Positions 24,534-32,094 of a stretch of DNA of 64,000 nt are shown piece after piece. How positions within the stretch are numbered: the first letter of the stretch is position 1; every line of letters begins with the position of its first letter. A program made the translations under genes and the position numbers. The stretch comes from a virus: IMG/VR virus record IMGVR_UViG_3300028783_000001, positions 62,001-126,000 of that record; one strand, 5' to 3'. Below the pieces are notes generated by a model. The model made no database searches. It saw nothing but the letters and a program-made list of their open reading frames with translations, and had not been told where the DNA came from.

Positions 24534-25319
24534 TTAGCGCTCGTAGTGACCTTCTTCGATGCAGGTAAAGGTTGGGAATGCAGCCTGTGATGGTCCCCAT
24601 AGATATACCAGCAAAAACTCCTGTGGGTTTAGAACAACCGGTGGAACCTGGGCTACAATACGTGAAGCGCCGGCTGCAGCGGCGGTCATTGGCGACCCAC
24701 CAGCAAGACCATCAACTGATCCAAACTGGATTACATATTCGTCTAGAGTCACAGGAACCTGCGCCCGAAGCGGGATGTTACGAGCAATGATACGGGCAGC
24801 GGCGGTAGCTACTGGTAGCGTCATGTTAGTGCCGGTCGACGGAACATACATGTTTGAAATGCTCTGTGAGCCAACACCGGTATTATGGTTCACAGCATTC
24901 TGTACCTGCGTAAAGTTTGCTGATGGTGTGCGGTACTGATCTACCACGAGCGTGAGGTAGTAGGCAGTAGCCGATGTTGGCACACCAACCATCTGGAAGC
25001 GAATGAAATCTGGAACCAGGTTGACGCCAACACCGTTGTCGTTGTTCATCAACACAACTAGTGGGTAGGATGTAGCGTAGGTGGTATACTGCGTGGTCAC
25101 GCCGTAGGTGATTGCAGCTGTATTAGGAGCAAGCCCATTTGAGTAGTAGGCTCCCTCTTCGGCTAGAGCGGCTTTGTTGTGAAGGATTGGATATGCAAAC
25201 TGCTCACCATAAGGTCCGGTGCGAAGTCCTGCTGGGGTTGATGGCTGACCGTCTTGCTGCTTCTGCGCGTAGCGCAGAAGGCGACCGACGATGCCACGCT
25301 GTACGATTTCGTTTGCCAT
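24534..25319 (-). CDS. Virion structural protein, 261 aa (tandem copy 1)
   Basis: Paralogue of the next gene with the same start, same end and conserved centre; differs in surface-like patches (AFPTFTCIEEGHYER versus GFAAFNYLEEGHYER). The two genes are 21 bases apart. Likely structural; a duplicated and diverged decoration or fibre-associated subunit. Specific role unknown. Confidence 0.75.
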   Translation of the reverse strand: MANEIVQRGIVGRLLRYAQKQQDGQPSTPAGLRTGPYGEQFAYPILHNKAALAEEGAYYSNGLAPNTAAITYGVTTQYTTYATSYPLVVLMNNDNGVGVNLVPDFIRFQMVGVPTSATAYYLTLVVDQYRTPSANFTQVQNAVNHNTGVGSQSISNMYVPSTGTNMTLPVATAAARIIARNIPLRAQVPVTLDEYVIQFGSVDGLAGGSPMTAAAAGASRIVAQVPPVVLNPQEFLLVYLWGPSQAAFPTFTCIEEGHYER

Positions 25320-25324
25320 GATGT

Positions 25325-25651
25325 TTATCCAATCTCTTTCGTGGTTACGGGCATACCGCCCTGAATCGTTGCCAAGTTTTGAAGCTCTGCTAGAATCTGC
25401 ATTAGCAGATCGCTTTGCTCTTTCATCTGCCTAGAGTAGGCTATACTCGTCACCAGCGCGGCCTCCCACCCTTGGGGCTCGTCGGGTACGACGCTGGCGA
25501 TGTTCAGGCCGGATATCGGATCGCCTATGGTCATTACCTGACGCATGACGGTAGTGGTGACGTTTGCGATTATAGCCTGTAGCGTAACTAGGTCGATGTT
25601 GCTGGTAGACGAGCCGGTGGCTATTACAGCGTCTGTTTTTAAGTTTGCCAT
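25325..25651 (-). CDS. Hypothetical structural protein, 108 aa
   Basis: Begins one base after the LamG protein's stop. The N-terminus VIATGSSTSNIDLVTLQAII is followed by a helical C-terminus (SRQMKEQSDLLMQILAELQNL), suggesting an oligomerising helix. It lies between the LamG protein and the tandem 261-residue proteins, so is probably a virion component. Confidence 0.6.
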   Translation of the reverse strand: MANLKTDAVIATGSSTSNIDLVTLQAIIANVTTTVMRQVMTIGDPISGLNIASVVPDEPQGWEAALVTSIAYSRQMKEQSDLLMQILAELQNLATIQGGMPVTTKEIG

Positions 25652-25652
25652 G

Positions 25653-27032
25653 TTATACTCCAGGGACCGTATAAACGAATGCCAGGATAGCGAGTGGGGT
25701 CCCTGCCACGAACACTAGGTTTTGGAAGTTTAGGTCAGCACCACCCGTTCCGATGGTACCGTCGAATACCACCGTAAGATGATCCGACTGCGTCACCCTG
25801 AACCAGCTAGCATAGCCGCTATTCGTCACAGTGGTTGACGGTATCGGGTTTGCCGTTATCATCCCACCGGATATGGATGCTGCAAAGGGTACGCCGATGT
25901 TAAACGTAGCCAATGGTGCTGATATTGTAATATTCTCGGGGGTACCAACATATGATGGGTCCCCATAGATGTCGATGAATCCACCGTCTATGTACGGAGA
26001 TAGCGCTATGGCCTGAACGTTTGCGGCTCCCAGGGATAGGAACATTTGTTCACCTATGAGTGGTATTGGAATCGTCGGCGGTATGACAAACTGCCCAGCA
26101 CCAGATGCAGAGGTCGTGCCAAGGAGTGGTATCAGCGTCCAGAAGAGGTTGCCTTGGGCACCTACGTACGCTCCGGTTATCGTAGTCGGCTGCGCTAGAT
26201 AGGTAGCCGTAGTGGTTACCGATGCTCCGGTTATCGTAGTCGGCTGCGCTAGATAGGTAGCCGTAGTGGTTACCGATGCTCCGGTTATCGTAGTCGGTGC
26301 TTGCAGAAACAGAGCACCCATCTCGCCTTCTGGCGAGCCTTGTTGGTAGGACAAAGCCTGATGGTAAATCGCGTCTATCTCGCCGGGAGAAAGGACGCGG
26401 GCGTAAACCCTAGCGTCGTTTATCAGGCCACCAAATTCACGTCCCGCTGATGACGGGTCGTTGCCTATAAAGTTGTTGGCCCCGCTAGCTGCAACAAGCT
26501 GCACTCCGACACCGCCTGCGGTGGCGGACTGCACACCATTAACATACCCGATCAACCCAGCAGACGAAACCACGTATGCTACGTGATACCAAATACCAGT
26601 CTCTAGGACGGCTCCAGTGTTTTGATAAGCAGAGTTCGACCCTAAATAATTAACATAACAAGCCAGTTGCCCGCTGCTGGTTATGTAGCAGTTCCAATAA
26701 AAGTTTCCTCCTAATACATCGCTACAAAATATTCCTGAATATGCAGGCGTGAGTGAGTTTATGTACACCCAGCCTGTGAAGGTGACGGGCGAGACGTAGT
26801 TCAAATCAGCGAGGGAGCCAACATTTACATACTGAGTGCTGCCATTTAATAAAAGTCCTTGCCCAACAATTCCCGGCCCCGTGGTTGGCCCACCGATCAA
26901 AGTTCCATTGCGTTGGTTGCCGCTCCAGTCATACCCAGTGCCATCGACGCACCAGCGCCCCACGAGGCCGCTCTCATTTTCGAGAGGGCTTGTCGCTAGG
27001 ACGTTGAACTTACTGGGGGACCAGGGTGCCAT
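25653..27032 (-). CDS. LamG-domain tail protein with 18-residue repeats, 459 aa
   Basis: Residues about 15-230 form a concanavalin A/LamG-like domain: SGLVGRWCVDGTGYDWSGN, GLLLNGSTQYVNVGSL, FTGWVYINS, WYHVAYVVSS, INDARVYARVLSPGEI. These are the hallmarks of laminin G-3 domains in phage tail and adhesin proteins, which bind glycans. Residues about 240-300 hold three copies of an 18-residue unit (TTITGASVTTTATYLAQP), the same unit type as in the giant fibres. The C-terminal 100 residues resemble an Ig-like or beta-sandwich region. Probable receptor-binding or decoration protein. Confidence 0.8.
   Translation of the reverse strand: MAPWSPSKFNVLATSPLENESGLVGRWCVDGTGYDWSGNQRNGTLIGGPTTGPGIVGQGLLLNGSTQYVNVGSLADLNYVSPVTFTGWVYINSLTPAYSGIFCSDVLGGNFYWNCYITSSGQLACYVNYLGSNSAYQNTGAVLETGIWYHVAYVVSSAGLIGYVNGVQSATAGGVGVQLVAASGANNFIGNDPSSAGREFGGLINDARVYARVLSPGEIDAIYHQALSYQQGSPEGEMGALFLQAPTTITGASVTTTATYLAQPTTITGASVTTTATYLAQPTTITGAYVGAQGNLFWTLIPLLGTTSASGAGQFVIPPTIPIPLIGEQMFLSLGAANVQAIALSPYIDGGFIDIYGDPSYVGTPENITISAPLATFNIGVPFAASISGGMITANPIPSTTVTNSGYASWFRVTQSDHLTVVFDGTIGTGGADLNFQNLVFVAGTPLAILAFVYTVPGV
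26170..26297 (-). repeat. 54-base tandem direct repeat, nearly three copies
   Basis: Copies start at 26170, 26224 and 26278 (the third is partial, diverging near 26297). The first two are identical along the whole 54 bases, encoding TTITGASVTTTATYLAQP. Very recent duplication within the LamG gene, in frame. Confidence 0.9.
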
Positions 27033-27035
27033 GCG

Positions 27036-27521
27036 TTAGGCAATCGAACGGTTGTACGTTCGATATTTGCAGACATTGGAAGTCGTCGCCAGCGTCGCCC
27101 CCGTCTGGTTGTAGAAAGCGAAGCAGAATGATCCAGGCGGCAAAACGATGCGCGACAGCATCCCAGTACACACCTGGGTACCTACTGGGAGGATGATATT
27201 GCCAACCCAAAACTCAGCGGCAGGAGCGCCAACAGAGAGCGTGGTAGACAGTAGGTTATTGCCGTAAGTCGTGCCGTCCTGGTTCAGCGGGTAGATGTAG
27301 ATCCCCACGAAGTTCGGAGCCGCCGTCGTTATTGAGGCGAGCGAGATGGACACGTCCGCGAATACGTCCAACGCCGTGCCGTTCGCGATCACGACGCTAC
27401 TCAAGACAGCATCGCCGTTGATGAAGCTGGACTGATTTATTTCCGTGCTGCCGCCCGTGGCGAACGCATTGCCCCAGGTAAGGCTCTGGCCTGCGCCGGC
27501 TATCCATTTTTCAACTGCCAT
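27036..27521 (-). CDS. Hypothetical virion protein, 161 aa
   Basis: Beta-rich sequence (MAVEKWIAGAGQSLTWGNAF; LDVFADVSISLASI; AEFWVGNIILPVGTQ; GSFCFAFYNQTGATL) typical of jelly-roll tail or fibre-associated proteins. Adjacent to the LamG protein gene (3-base spacing). No specific family recognised. Confidence 0.65.
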   Translation of the reverse strand: MAVEKWIAGAGQSLTWGNAFATGGSTEINQSSFINGDAVLSSVVIANGTALDVFADVSISLASITTAAPNFVGIYIYPLNQDGTTYGNNLLSTTLSVGAPAAEFWVGNIILPVGTQVCTGMLSRIVLPPGSFCFAFYNQTGATLATTSNVCKYRTYNRSIA

Positions 27522-27561
27522 TGTATTCTCCTGTATTTATCGGATGCGCCGTCTTGAGCGA

Positions 27562-28062
27562 CTAACTAAGATTACCAGCGCTTTCTAGATCGGGGTCACC
27601 TACGGGTGACGTAAGGCCACCACCACCCTGCGCTACGGTAGCCGCCCACCACGGAAGAGAGGTTTGCGCCAACCCCATTATGTTTGATACGTCGGTAGAG
27701 GTAATTCCTGTGTTTGTATCCGATGCCATCGCCTCTAGCATCGTGTTCACCGCTGAGTAGGTCACAACGTTTGAGGTCTCAAAAGTATCAAATGCGGGGT
27801 AGGTGAAAGTGACAAGTAGTTCTCTGACCAGCGCTATAATATTGGCGCTGGACCCATTCGGGGGTGTGGTGGCGTATGCCTGTAAGACTCCCAGTTTCAT
27901 GTTGAGCATCATATATCCCAAAACAGTGCTAGCCTGCACATCGATAGTCGGCCCAGGCACAGTTAGAGCATTGATCGCTGCAAGCTTCTGCGCCGTGGTA
28001 TAGGTTGGATTTGCGGTTGTGATGGTTGCCCATTCGGCAACGAGGCTAGCGTAGTAGGCCAT
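27562..28062 (-). CDS. Hypothetical phage protein, 166 aa
   Basis: Helical N-terminal part (LVAEWATITTANPTYTTAQK, then LAAINALTV) followed by VQASTVLGYMMLNMKLGVL. This opening (residues spaced E-W, TTAQKLAAINAL) resembles short proteins often seen next to tail fibre genes in large myophages. Function unknown. Its 5' end is overlapped by the preceding reading frame. Confidence 0.65.
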   Translation of the reverse strand: MAYYASLVAEWATITTANPTYTTAQKLAAINALTVPGPTIDVQASTVLGYMMLNMKLGVLQAYATTPPNGSSANIIALVRELLVTFTYPAFDTFETSNVVTYSAVNTMLEAMASDTNTGITSTDVSNIMGLAQTSLPWWAATVAQGGGGLTSPVGDPDLESAGNLS

Positions 28063-28430
28063 GAGTGGAATCCTATCTGTGTTTTTAGGCGCAGAAAAAC
28101 CGGCAGACGTCGACTACGACGCACCGGTTGTGGCAATCTGTATGGTAAAACGTTTAATGCGATATTAGGCGTGCGATTAGCTGCATCACAAGTGGACTCG
28201 ATGCCGGCCATGCCGCCTAATACCGTATAATAGACAAACTTTTGCCTAACCGAGATGATCTTAATCCGCCCAATGATACGCGCAGATGCAGCCGCTGTCG
28301 ATACTAGCGCACCGGACTCACGTCGGCGTGGAGTAATGATACCAGCAGCAGAACGCACGCAATCGCAGACAACCCCTGTTGGCTTAGCCACAAGGGTTGA
28401 AGCTGCTGTTGATGCGACTGCTGCCGGCAT
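27963..28430 (-). CDS. Short fibre-repeat protein or fibre fragment
   Basis: The first 60 residues read as fibre-type repeats (VASTAASTLVAKPTGV; GALVSTAAASARIIG), and the following GRIKIISV and RTPNIALNV correspond to the GRVETITIN and RTINI signature at the C-termini of the two long fibres. The frame then runs about 100 bases into the next gene with unconvincing sequence. It may therefore be a truncated fibre remnant, or a real small gene whose end is misread by a frameshift. AAAGGG lies 8 bases before the ATG. Confidence 0.4.
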   Translation of the reverse strand: MPAAVASTAASTLVAKPTGVVCDCVRSAAGIITPRRRESGALVSTAAASARIIGRIKIISVRQKFVYYTVLGGMAGIESTCDAANRTPNIALNVLPYRLPQPVRRSRRLPVFLRLKTQIGFHSWPTTLASLPNGQPSQPQIQPIPRRRSLQRSML

Positions 28431-28472
28431 GTAGTTTGCCCTTTCATATACTCGGCAATGGAATCGCGAAAA

Positions 28473-29228
28473 TCAAGCGATTCTGAGGAGTCCTGTGCTG
28501 CTATTTGCGGTAGGTACGACCAGCGTAAATGTTCCGGCCGACACCGTCTGAACACCACCGAAGTCGTGGACGGACACCGTATGGTTGACGGCGATTGTCG
28601 AGGTCGTTCCGGCAGATCCGACACCGGGGGTAATTCCACCAGATGCTCCACCGAGGCGAGCAGATTTGTTGTAGATCACGCCGCAGTACACGGAGAATGA
28701 TGCGGAGGTCCACTGGATCGTGGTCGAGAAGGAGCCGACCGCAGTCTGAGACGACAGCACTGCCAAAACGTTTGCGAGTGCTAGGCCACCAGCGGTATAG
28801 GCGGAACCGGAGGTGTTGGTGCACTCGTCGGTGCCGATGTTGGTGACCGACGGGGTGCCGGTTCCAGGAGTTCCTGCATTGACGAGCAGGTTATTGTACT
28901 GCTGGGCGCTAGCGTTGTTGATCAGCGAGATGTACATGACGTCACCGGTAAACGTCGGGTTGGTTAGCGCGCCGGTTGAGGCGTTACTAAGCGTCAGGGT
29001 AGACTGGCCCGTAAGCTGAGCGACGACTGTGTTCGCGGCGGTGTTGGTTCCAGTAACGGCCATGCCGACTGCGATACCGCTGATGCCGGAACCACCCATG
29101 GCGGTCATTGCCGTGGTGGACGAGCAGGTGCAGGTCAGAGTAGTAACGGTGGCGAGGCACATTCCGCCGTTGAAGAAGTCGGTTTTCGCTTGACATGTGA
29201 TGGCTGTCGTGGCGCTTGCATAAGTCAT
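28473..29228 (-). CDS. Virion structural protein A, 251 aa
   Basis: Starts with CAAGATATG after AGGAATC. Paralogue of 29885-30598: shared CTCSST, GIAVGMAVTGTN, SNASTGALT-type TFTGDV, GTPGTG, SARLGGA-type and VSVHDFGGVQTVSAGTFTLV segments. Ser/Thr/Gly-rich beta protein. Together with the following 195-residue gene it forms a two-gene module present twice in tandem. Likely a virion surface protein; function unknown. Confidence 0.7.
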   Translation of the reverse strand: MTYASATTAITCQAKTDFFNGGMCLATVTTLTCTCSSTTAMTAMGGSGISGIAVGMAVTGTNTAANTVVAQLTGQSTLTLSNASTGALTNPTFTGDVMYISLINNASAQQYNNLLVNAGTPGTGTPSVTNIGTDECTNTSGSAYTAGGLALANVLAVLSSQTAVGSFSTTIQWTSASFSVYCGVIYNKSARLGGASGGITPGVGSAGTTSTIAVNHTVSVHDFGGVQTVSAGTFTLVVPTANSSTGLLRIA

Positions 29229-29263
29229 ATCTTGATTCCTTTATGTTGTGAGCTGCTCGCTAG

Positions 29264-29851
29264 TTATTCGGCAACCTTTGCAAGGTCGGTGCGGAGGTGC
29301 TCAGGAAGATGTTGCTGCATGAAGATGTGACCAACGTTTGCACCATGATGCTGAACGCCCTTCTTCCACGCGACGACGTGCGTGTCGGTTGGGTTCAGGT
29401 CGCAGTGACCAAGGCGGTTTGCATGGATCGCACAGGTGAAGTCGGGTGCTAGCATATCATTGCGGATGTGCTTCTGGACCTCTGGTTGTGCGAAATAGGA
29501 GGCAAACGCTGGGTTGATGTCTGCTTGAGCAACGATTTCTGCAACGCACTTGTCGAGTAGGTCGGGACACACGTCGTGGGATTCCATGGATTCGTGGAGA
29601 CGAAGGCCGGCCTTGTCAGTCAAAGCAGCCTGCTCACGATCGTGCACTTCCTGGTGATAGTTTGTGACGATGTCGAGCAGGTTTGCTTCGAAGAAGCGCT
29701 TATCCCGGCGAGCCTTCTTAGCCTCTGGGGTTCCAGTGGCTTCGTCGGCAATGTCGAAGACGGCCATGATGCGACCAACGGTAACGTCGGCCCACTTGTC
29801 GGCAGGATGGTTGCCAACGATGTTGTTAGTGATGAGGATTCCGAGTTGCAT
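29264..29851 (-). CDS. Hypothetical protein B, 195 aa
   Basis: N-terminus GILITNNIVGNHPADKWADV parallels GILRTNNGPHSSVDWAYATA of the protein at 30652-31182, and both continue with a charged helical centre and a C-terminal region rich in His/Asp. The protein is mostly helical, unlike its structural neighbours, suggesting a chaperone or assembly role for the adjacent beta-rich protein. That is inference. Confidence 0.65.
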   Translation of the reverse strand: MQLGILITNNIVGNHPADKWADVTVGRIMAVFDIADEATGTPEAKKARRDKRFFEANLLDIVTNYHQEVHDREQAALTDKAGLRLHESMESHDVCPDLLDKCVAEIVAQADINPAFASYFAQPEVQKHIRNDMLAPDFTCAIHANRLGHCDLNPTDTHVVAWKKGVQHHGANVGHIFMQQHLPEHLRTDLAKVAE

Positions 29852-29884
29852 GGAAGTGTTCCTTGTCCTAGAGAGATGCTATGA

Positions 29885-30598
29885 TCACGAGATCTGGAGA
29901 ATACTCGTGCCTTGTGCGTTTGTAGGTAACACGACCGTGAAGGTGCCGGAAGTCACCGTCTGTGTGCCGCCGAAGTCGTGAATGGAGATGGCGCGGTTTA
30001 TTGCAGATCCTGAGGCGTTGGCGGTTACGCCGTTTGCAGCTGCTCCGAGGCGTACGCTAGTATTATAGATTATACCGGCTGTGGTGGAAAACGATGCCGA
30101 AGTCCACGACGGGTTTGTCGTAAACGACCAGTAACCGGCTGTGGTTCCAACCGCAGGGGATATGTTTGTGAGAGCGAAGCCGCCAGTGGTATATCCTGAT
30201 CCTGACGTCTCATCGGTTCCGACGTTTGTTACCGATGACGCACCGGTTCCTGGCGTGCCGACATTTGTCTGCGTTCCAGAGAAGGTGGATACCGGAGACG
30301 CCTTAATGAGCAGCATGTTGAACACGTCGCCTGTGAAGGTCGCTGCCGTTAGTGCTCCCGTGGAGGCGACGCTTAGATCGACCGCCGTCTGGGAGACGAT
30401 CTTCGACACGACTCCGCCGGCTCCAGCGTTTGTGCCGGTAACGGCCATACCAACGGCGATGCCGGCAGTAGTCGAAAGGCCAGTCATATGTACTGTTGAC
30501 GAGCAGGTGCACGCCAATGTTGGGAGGGTTGCAAGAAAGCAGTGAGCTGCTTGGGCTAGCTCACTCTTCGCAGAATAGGTGAATGCGGTGGTAGCGAT
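29885..30598 (-). CDS. Virion structural protein A', 237 aa, apparent ATC start
   Basis: Paralogue of the protein at 28473-29228, with conserved ending (ISIHDFGGTQTVTSGTFTVV). Homology extends upstream of the only canonical start (TTG at 30517): ATTAFTYSAKSE and CFLATLPTLACTCSS match ATTAITCQAKTD and CLATVTTLTCTCSS in the paralogue. The matching region begins at an ATC codon (30598-30596) with AGGAG 8 bases before it. No ATG, GTG or TTG lies upstream in frame before a stop. Either a near-cognate start or a mutated start codon. Function unknown. Confidence 0.6.
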   Translation of the reverse strand: MATTAFTYSAKSELAQAAHCFLATLPTLACTCSSTVHMTGLSTTAGIAVGMAVTGTNAGAGGVVSKIVSQTAVDLSVASTGALTAATFTGDVFNMLLIKASPVSTFSGTQTNVGTPGTGASSVTNVGTDETSGSGYTTGGFALTNISPAVGTTAGYWSFTTNPSWTSASFSTTAGIIYNTSVRLGAAANGVTANASGSAINRAISIHDFGGTQTVTSGTFTVVLPTNAQGTSILQIS

Positions 30599-30651
30599 GG
30601 CCGTTACTCCTGAGTCTGTGTTGTGGCAACGGCAGGCGTCGCCTTAGCGTG

Positions 30652-31182
30652 TTACGCGGCGTAGGGCACGTTTGCCTTAAACGCAATGGAGTAGGGATTT
30701 TCTGGATTCCGGTCTGCGTGCCACGACCGTTCTACTTGCATTGTAGACGTGATGTCCATCGAGACTCGCTGGCGAATCACAAGATCGAGTTGATCTGCAA
30801 ACGACACATGCTCAATGGTTCCGGCGTTTACTGGAACTACCTCAGCGGTTGTGACGAGGGCGAGTAGCGGCTTTACCGCCTCATGGATGTCGGCAACAGC
30901 CTTCTCAATCTCGGTATGCTCAGCGGCGTCGATGCTCTGGTCAAGACGGTCATGATTACCATCGAGCAAGAGTTGACGCTCTGAGCTCTGAGCAGCCTCA
31001 TGATGCTTCATCATAATCTTGGTAACGGCGGCGCGGAATGCATCCTTCTCCATTTCAATCTCAACATAACGTGGCGACTCTGGCTTGACCTCAAAGGCTA
31101 GCGCGAGCATCGAGGCCGTAGCATAGGCCCAATCGACGCTGCTATGCGGCCCATTGTTCGTGCGTAAAATGCCGGTGAACAT
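30652..31182 (-). CDS. Hypothetical protein B', 176 aa
   Basis: Starts MFTGILRTNN, similar to the 195-residue protein B. Helical and charged (KDAFRAAVTKIMMKHHEAAQ; AVADIHEAVKPLLALV). It forms the second half of the duplicated A-B gene module. Possibly an assembly factor for the structural protein that follows. Confidence 0.65.
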   Translation of the reverse strand: MFTGILRTNNGPHSSVDWAYATASMLALAFEVKPESPRYVEIEMEKDAFRAAVTKIMMKHHEAAQSSERQLLLDGNHDRLDQSIDAAEHTEIEKAVADIHEAVKPLLALVTTAEVVPVNAGTIEHVSFADQLDLVIRQRVSMDITSTMQVERSWHADRNPENPYSIAFKANVPYAA

Positions 31183-31248
31183 GATTACATCCTTCTATCT
31201 GTATTCTAGCGTGATTGGTGACCAAACAGCTCGGCCGAGGTGTCTGAA

Positions 31249-31258
31249 CAAAATTGGT
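31249..31258 (-). promoter_or_regulatory. Post-stop ACCAATTTTG element, copy 2
   Basis: ACCAATTTTG then TTCAG, 13 bases after the lipoprotein TAG. One of five recurrent sites on the - strand. Confidence 0.5.
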
Positions 31259-31271
31259 TTACGACGTCTGC

Positions 31272-31463
31272 CTAGTGTTTCCACACAGGGACTCCGTAGT
31301 TTTTGAGAGGGGCCTCGTGGGTGTTGCTGCGGTGTTGATGAACCTGACGCTGTAGTGCCAGATATGGAATCGACATGTTGTCAGCAGGCATGGGTCCGAA
31401 GCCACCACTTGAGGCACATCCAGATAGGGCTACTAGTATGGTTGTGATTGCTAGGTATTTCAT
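31272..31463 (-). CDS. Outer-membrane lipoprotein, candidate o-spanin (Rz1-like)
   Basis: A 63-residue lipoprotein precursor: MKYLAITTILVAL then the lipobox LSGC (Cys at about residue 16). The mature part is short and includes PMPADN and PLKNYGVPVWKH. Its start overlaps the endolysin stop by 4 bases. A small lipoprotein directly downstream of an endolysin is the usual place for Rz1, which spans the periplasm with an i-spanin. No i-spanin partner is visible next to it, so it could be a u-spanin-like or incomplete pair. Confidence 0.6.
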   Translation of the reverse strand: MKYLAITTILVALSGCASSGGFGPMPADNMSIPYLALQRQVHQHRSNTHEAPLKNYGVPVWKH

Positions 31464-32080
31464 TTTCCACCCTTAAGCGAGTTTGCTAGCGCGAATAGCC
31501 TAGACCACTGTAGGTGCCCAGGGTCCCAGTGCACATCTGGGTCAGGCATGTCACCATGACCATACCACCCAGCTACATGACCAAACTTCCCAGCACTGCG
31601 GTTTGGATTATGTCCTGCGTGGGGCCAGTCGTCGTCTGTAAATGGACGCGACAGCGGAACCCCATACTCTCGCTCAATCTCAATCATGAGGTGAGCTAGG
31701 GCGATGTCGGTGTCACCGTAATCAACAATGTTCCCATCGGAGCGACCCAACCTTCCGTGGGGATACCACGGAGTCGTTTGGGCGAAACCAACCATCTCAA
31801 TCTGAACTATGGCTTCGTCGTTGTGAGCCCTACATGAAGATCCAATGAAGCCAACCTTCACCAGCTGGTTGATGCGAGGCTTACCTTGATATAACCCAAC
31901 CTCGAAGTGTGGAGCGTAGTGTCGCTCGAACACTTCTAGTGCACCGTCGAAGAAGCCTTCGGTCGTGTGTAGGATTCCAGTACGTGGGAGGTTTAGCTGG
32001 ACAGGATCATGAGAGAATGGGCAGGGTACCCAGTTTACGGCATAAGGTCCTGCCTGTGTGAGGATCGGCTTTAGAGACAT
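31460..32080 (-). CDS. Endolysin, N-acetylmuramoyl-L-alanine amidase (Amidase_2)
   Basis: A 206-residue protein with no signal peptide. Amidase_2/PGRP motifs: TGILHTTEGFFDG (first zinc His and catalytic region), NDEAIVQIEMVGFAQ, and YGHGDMPDPDVHWDPGHLQW carrying the C-terminal zinc ligands. It cleaves the amide between MurNAc and L-Ala in peptidoglycan for host lysis. No cell-wall-binding domain. It overlaps the lipoprotein gene, forming a lysis pair set among fibre genes; no holin is recognisable next to it. Confidence 0.88.
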   Translation of the reverse strand: MSLKPILTQAGPYAVNWVPCPFSHDPVQLNLPRTGILHTTEGFFDGALEVFERHYAPHFEVGLYQGKPRINQLVKVGFIGSSCRAHNDEAIVQIEMVGFAQTTPWYPHGRLGRSDGNIVDYGDTDIALAHLMIEIEREYGVPLSRPFTDDDWPHAGHNPNRSAGKFGHVAGWYGHGDMPDPDVHWDPGHLQWSRLFALANSLKGGK

Positions 32081-32094
32081 GATGTTTCTCGCGT

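Noticed and set aside
23741-25319. Direct repeats at 24.4 and 25.2 kb as an IS or integrase site
   Set aside because: They are simply the conserved 5' coding regions of the two paralogous 261-residue genes.
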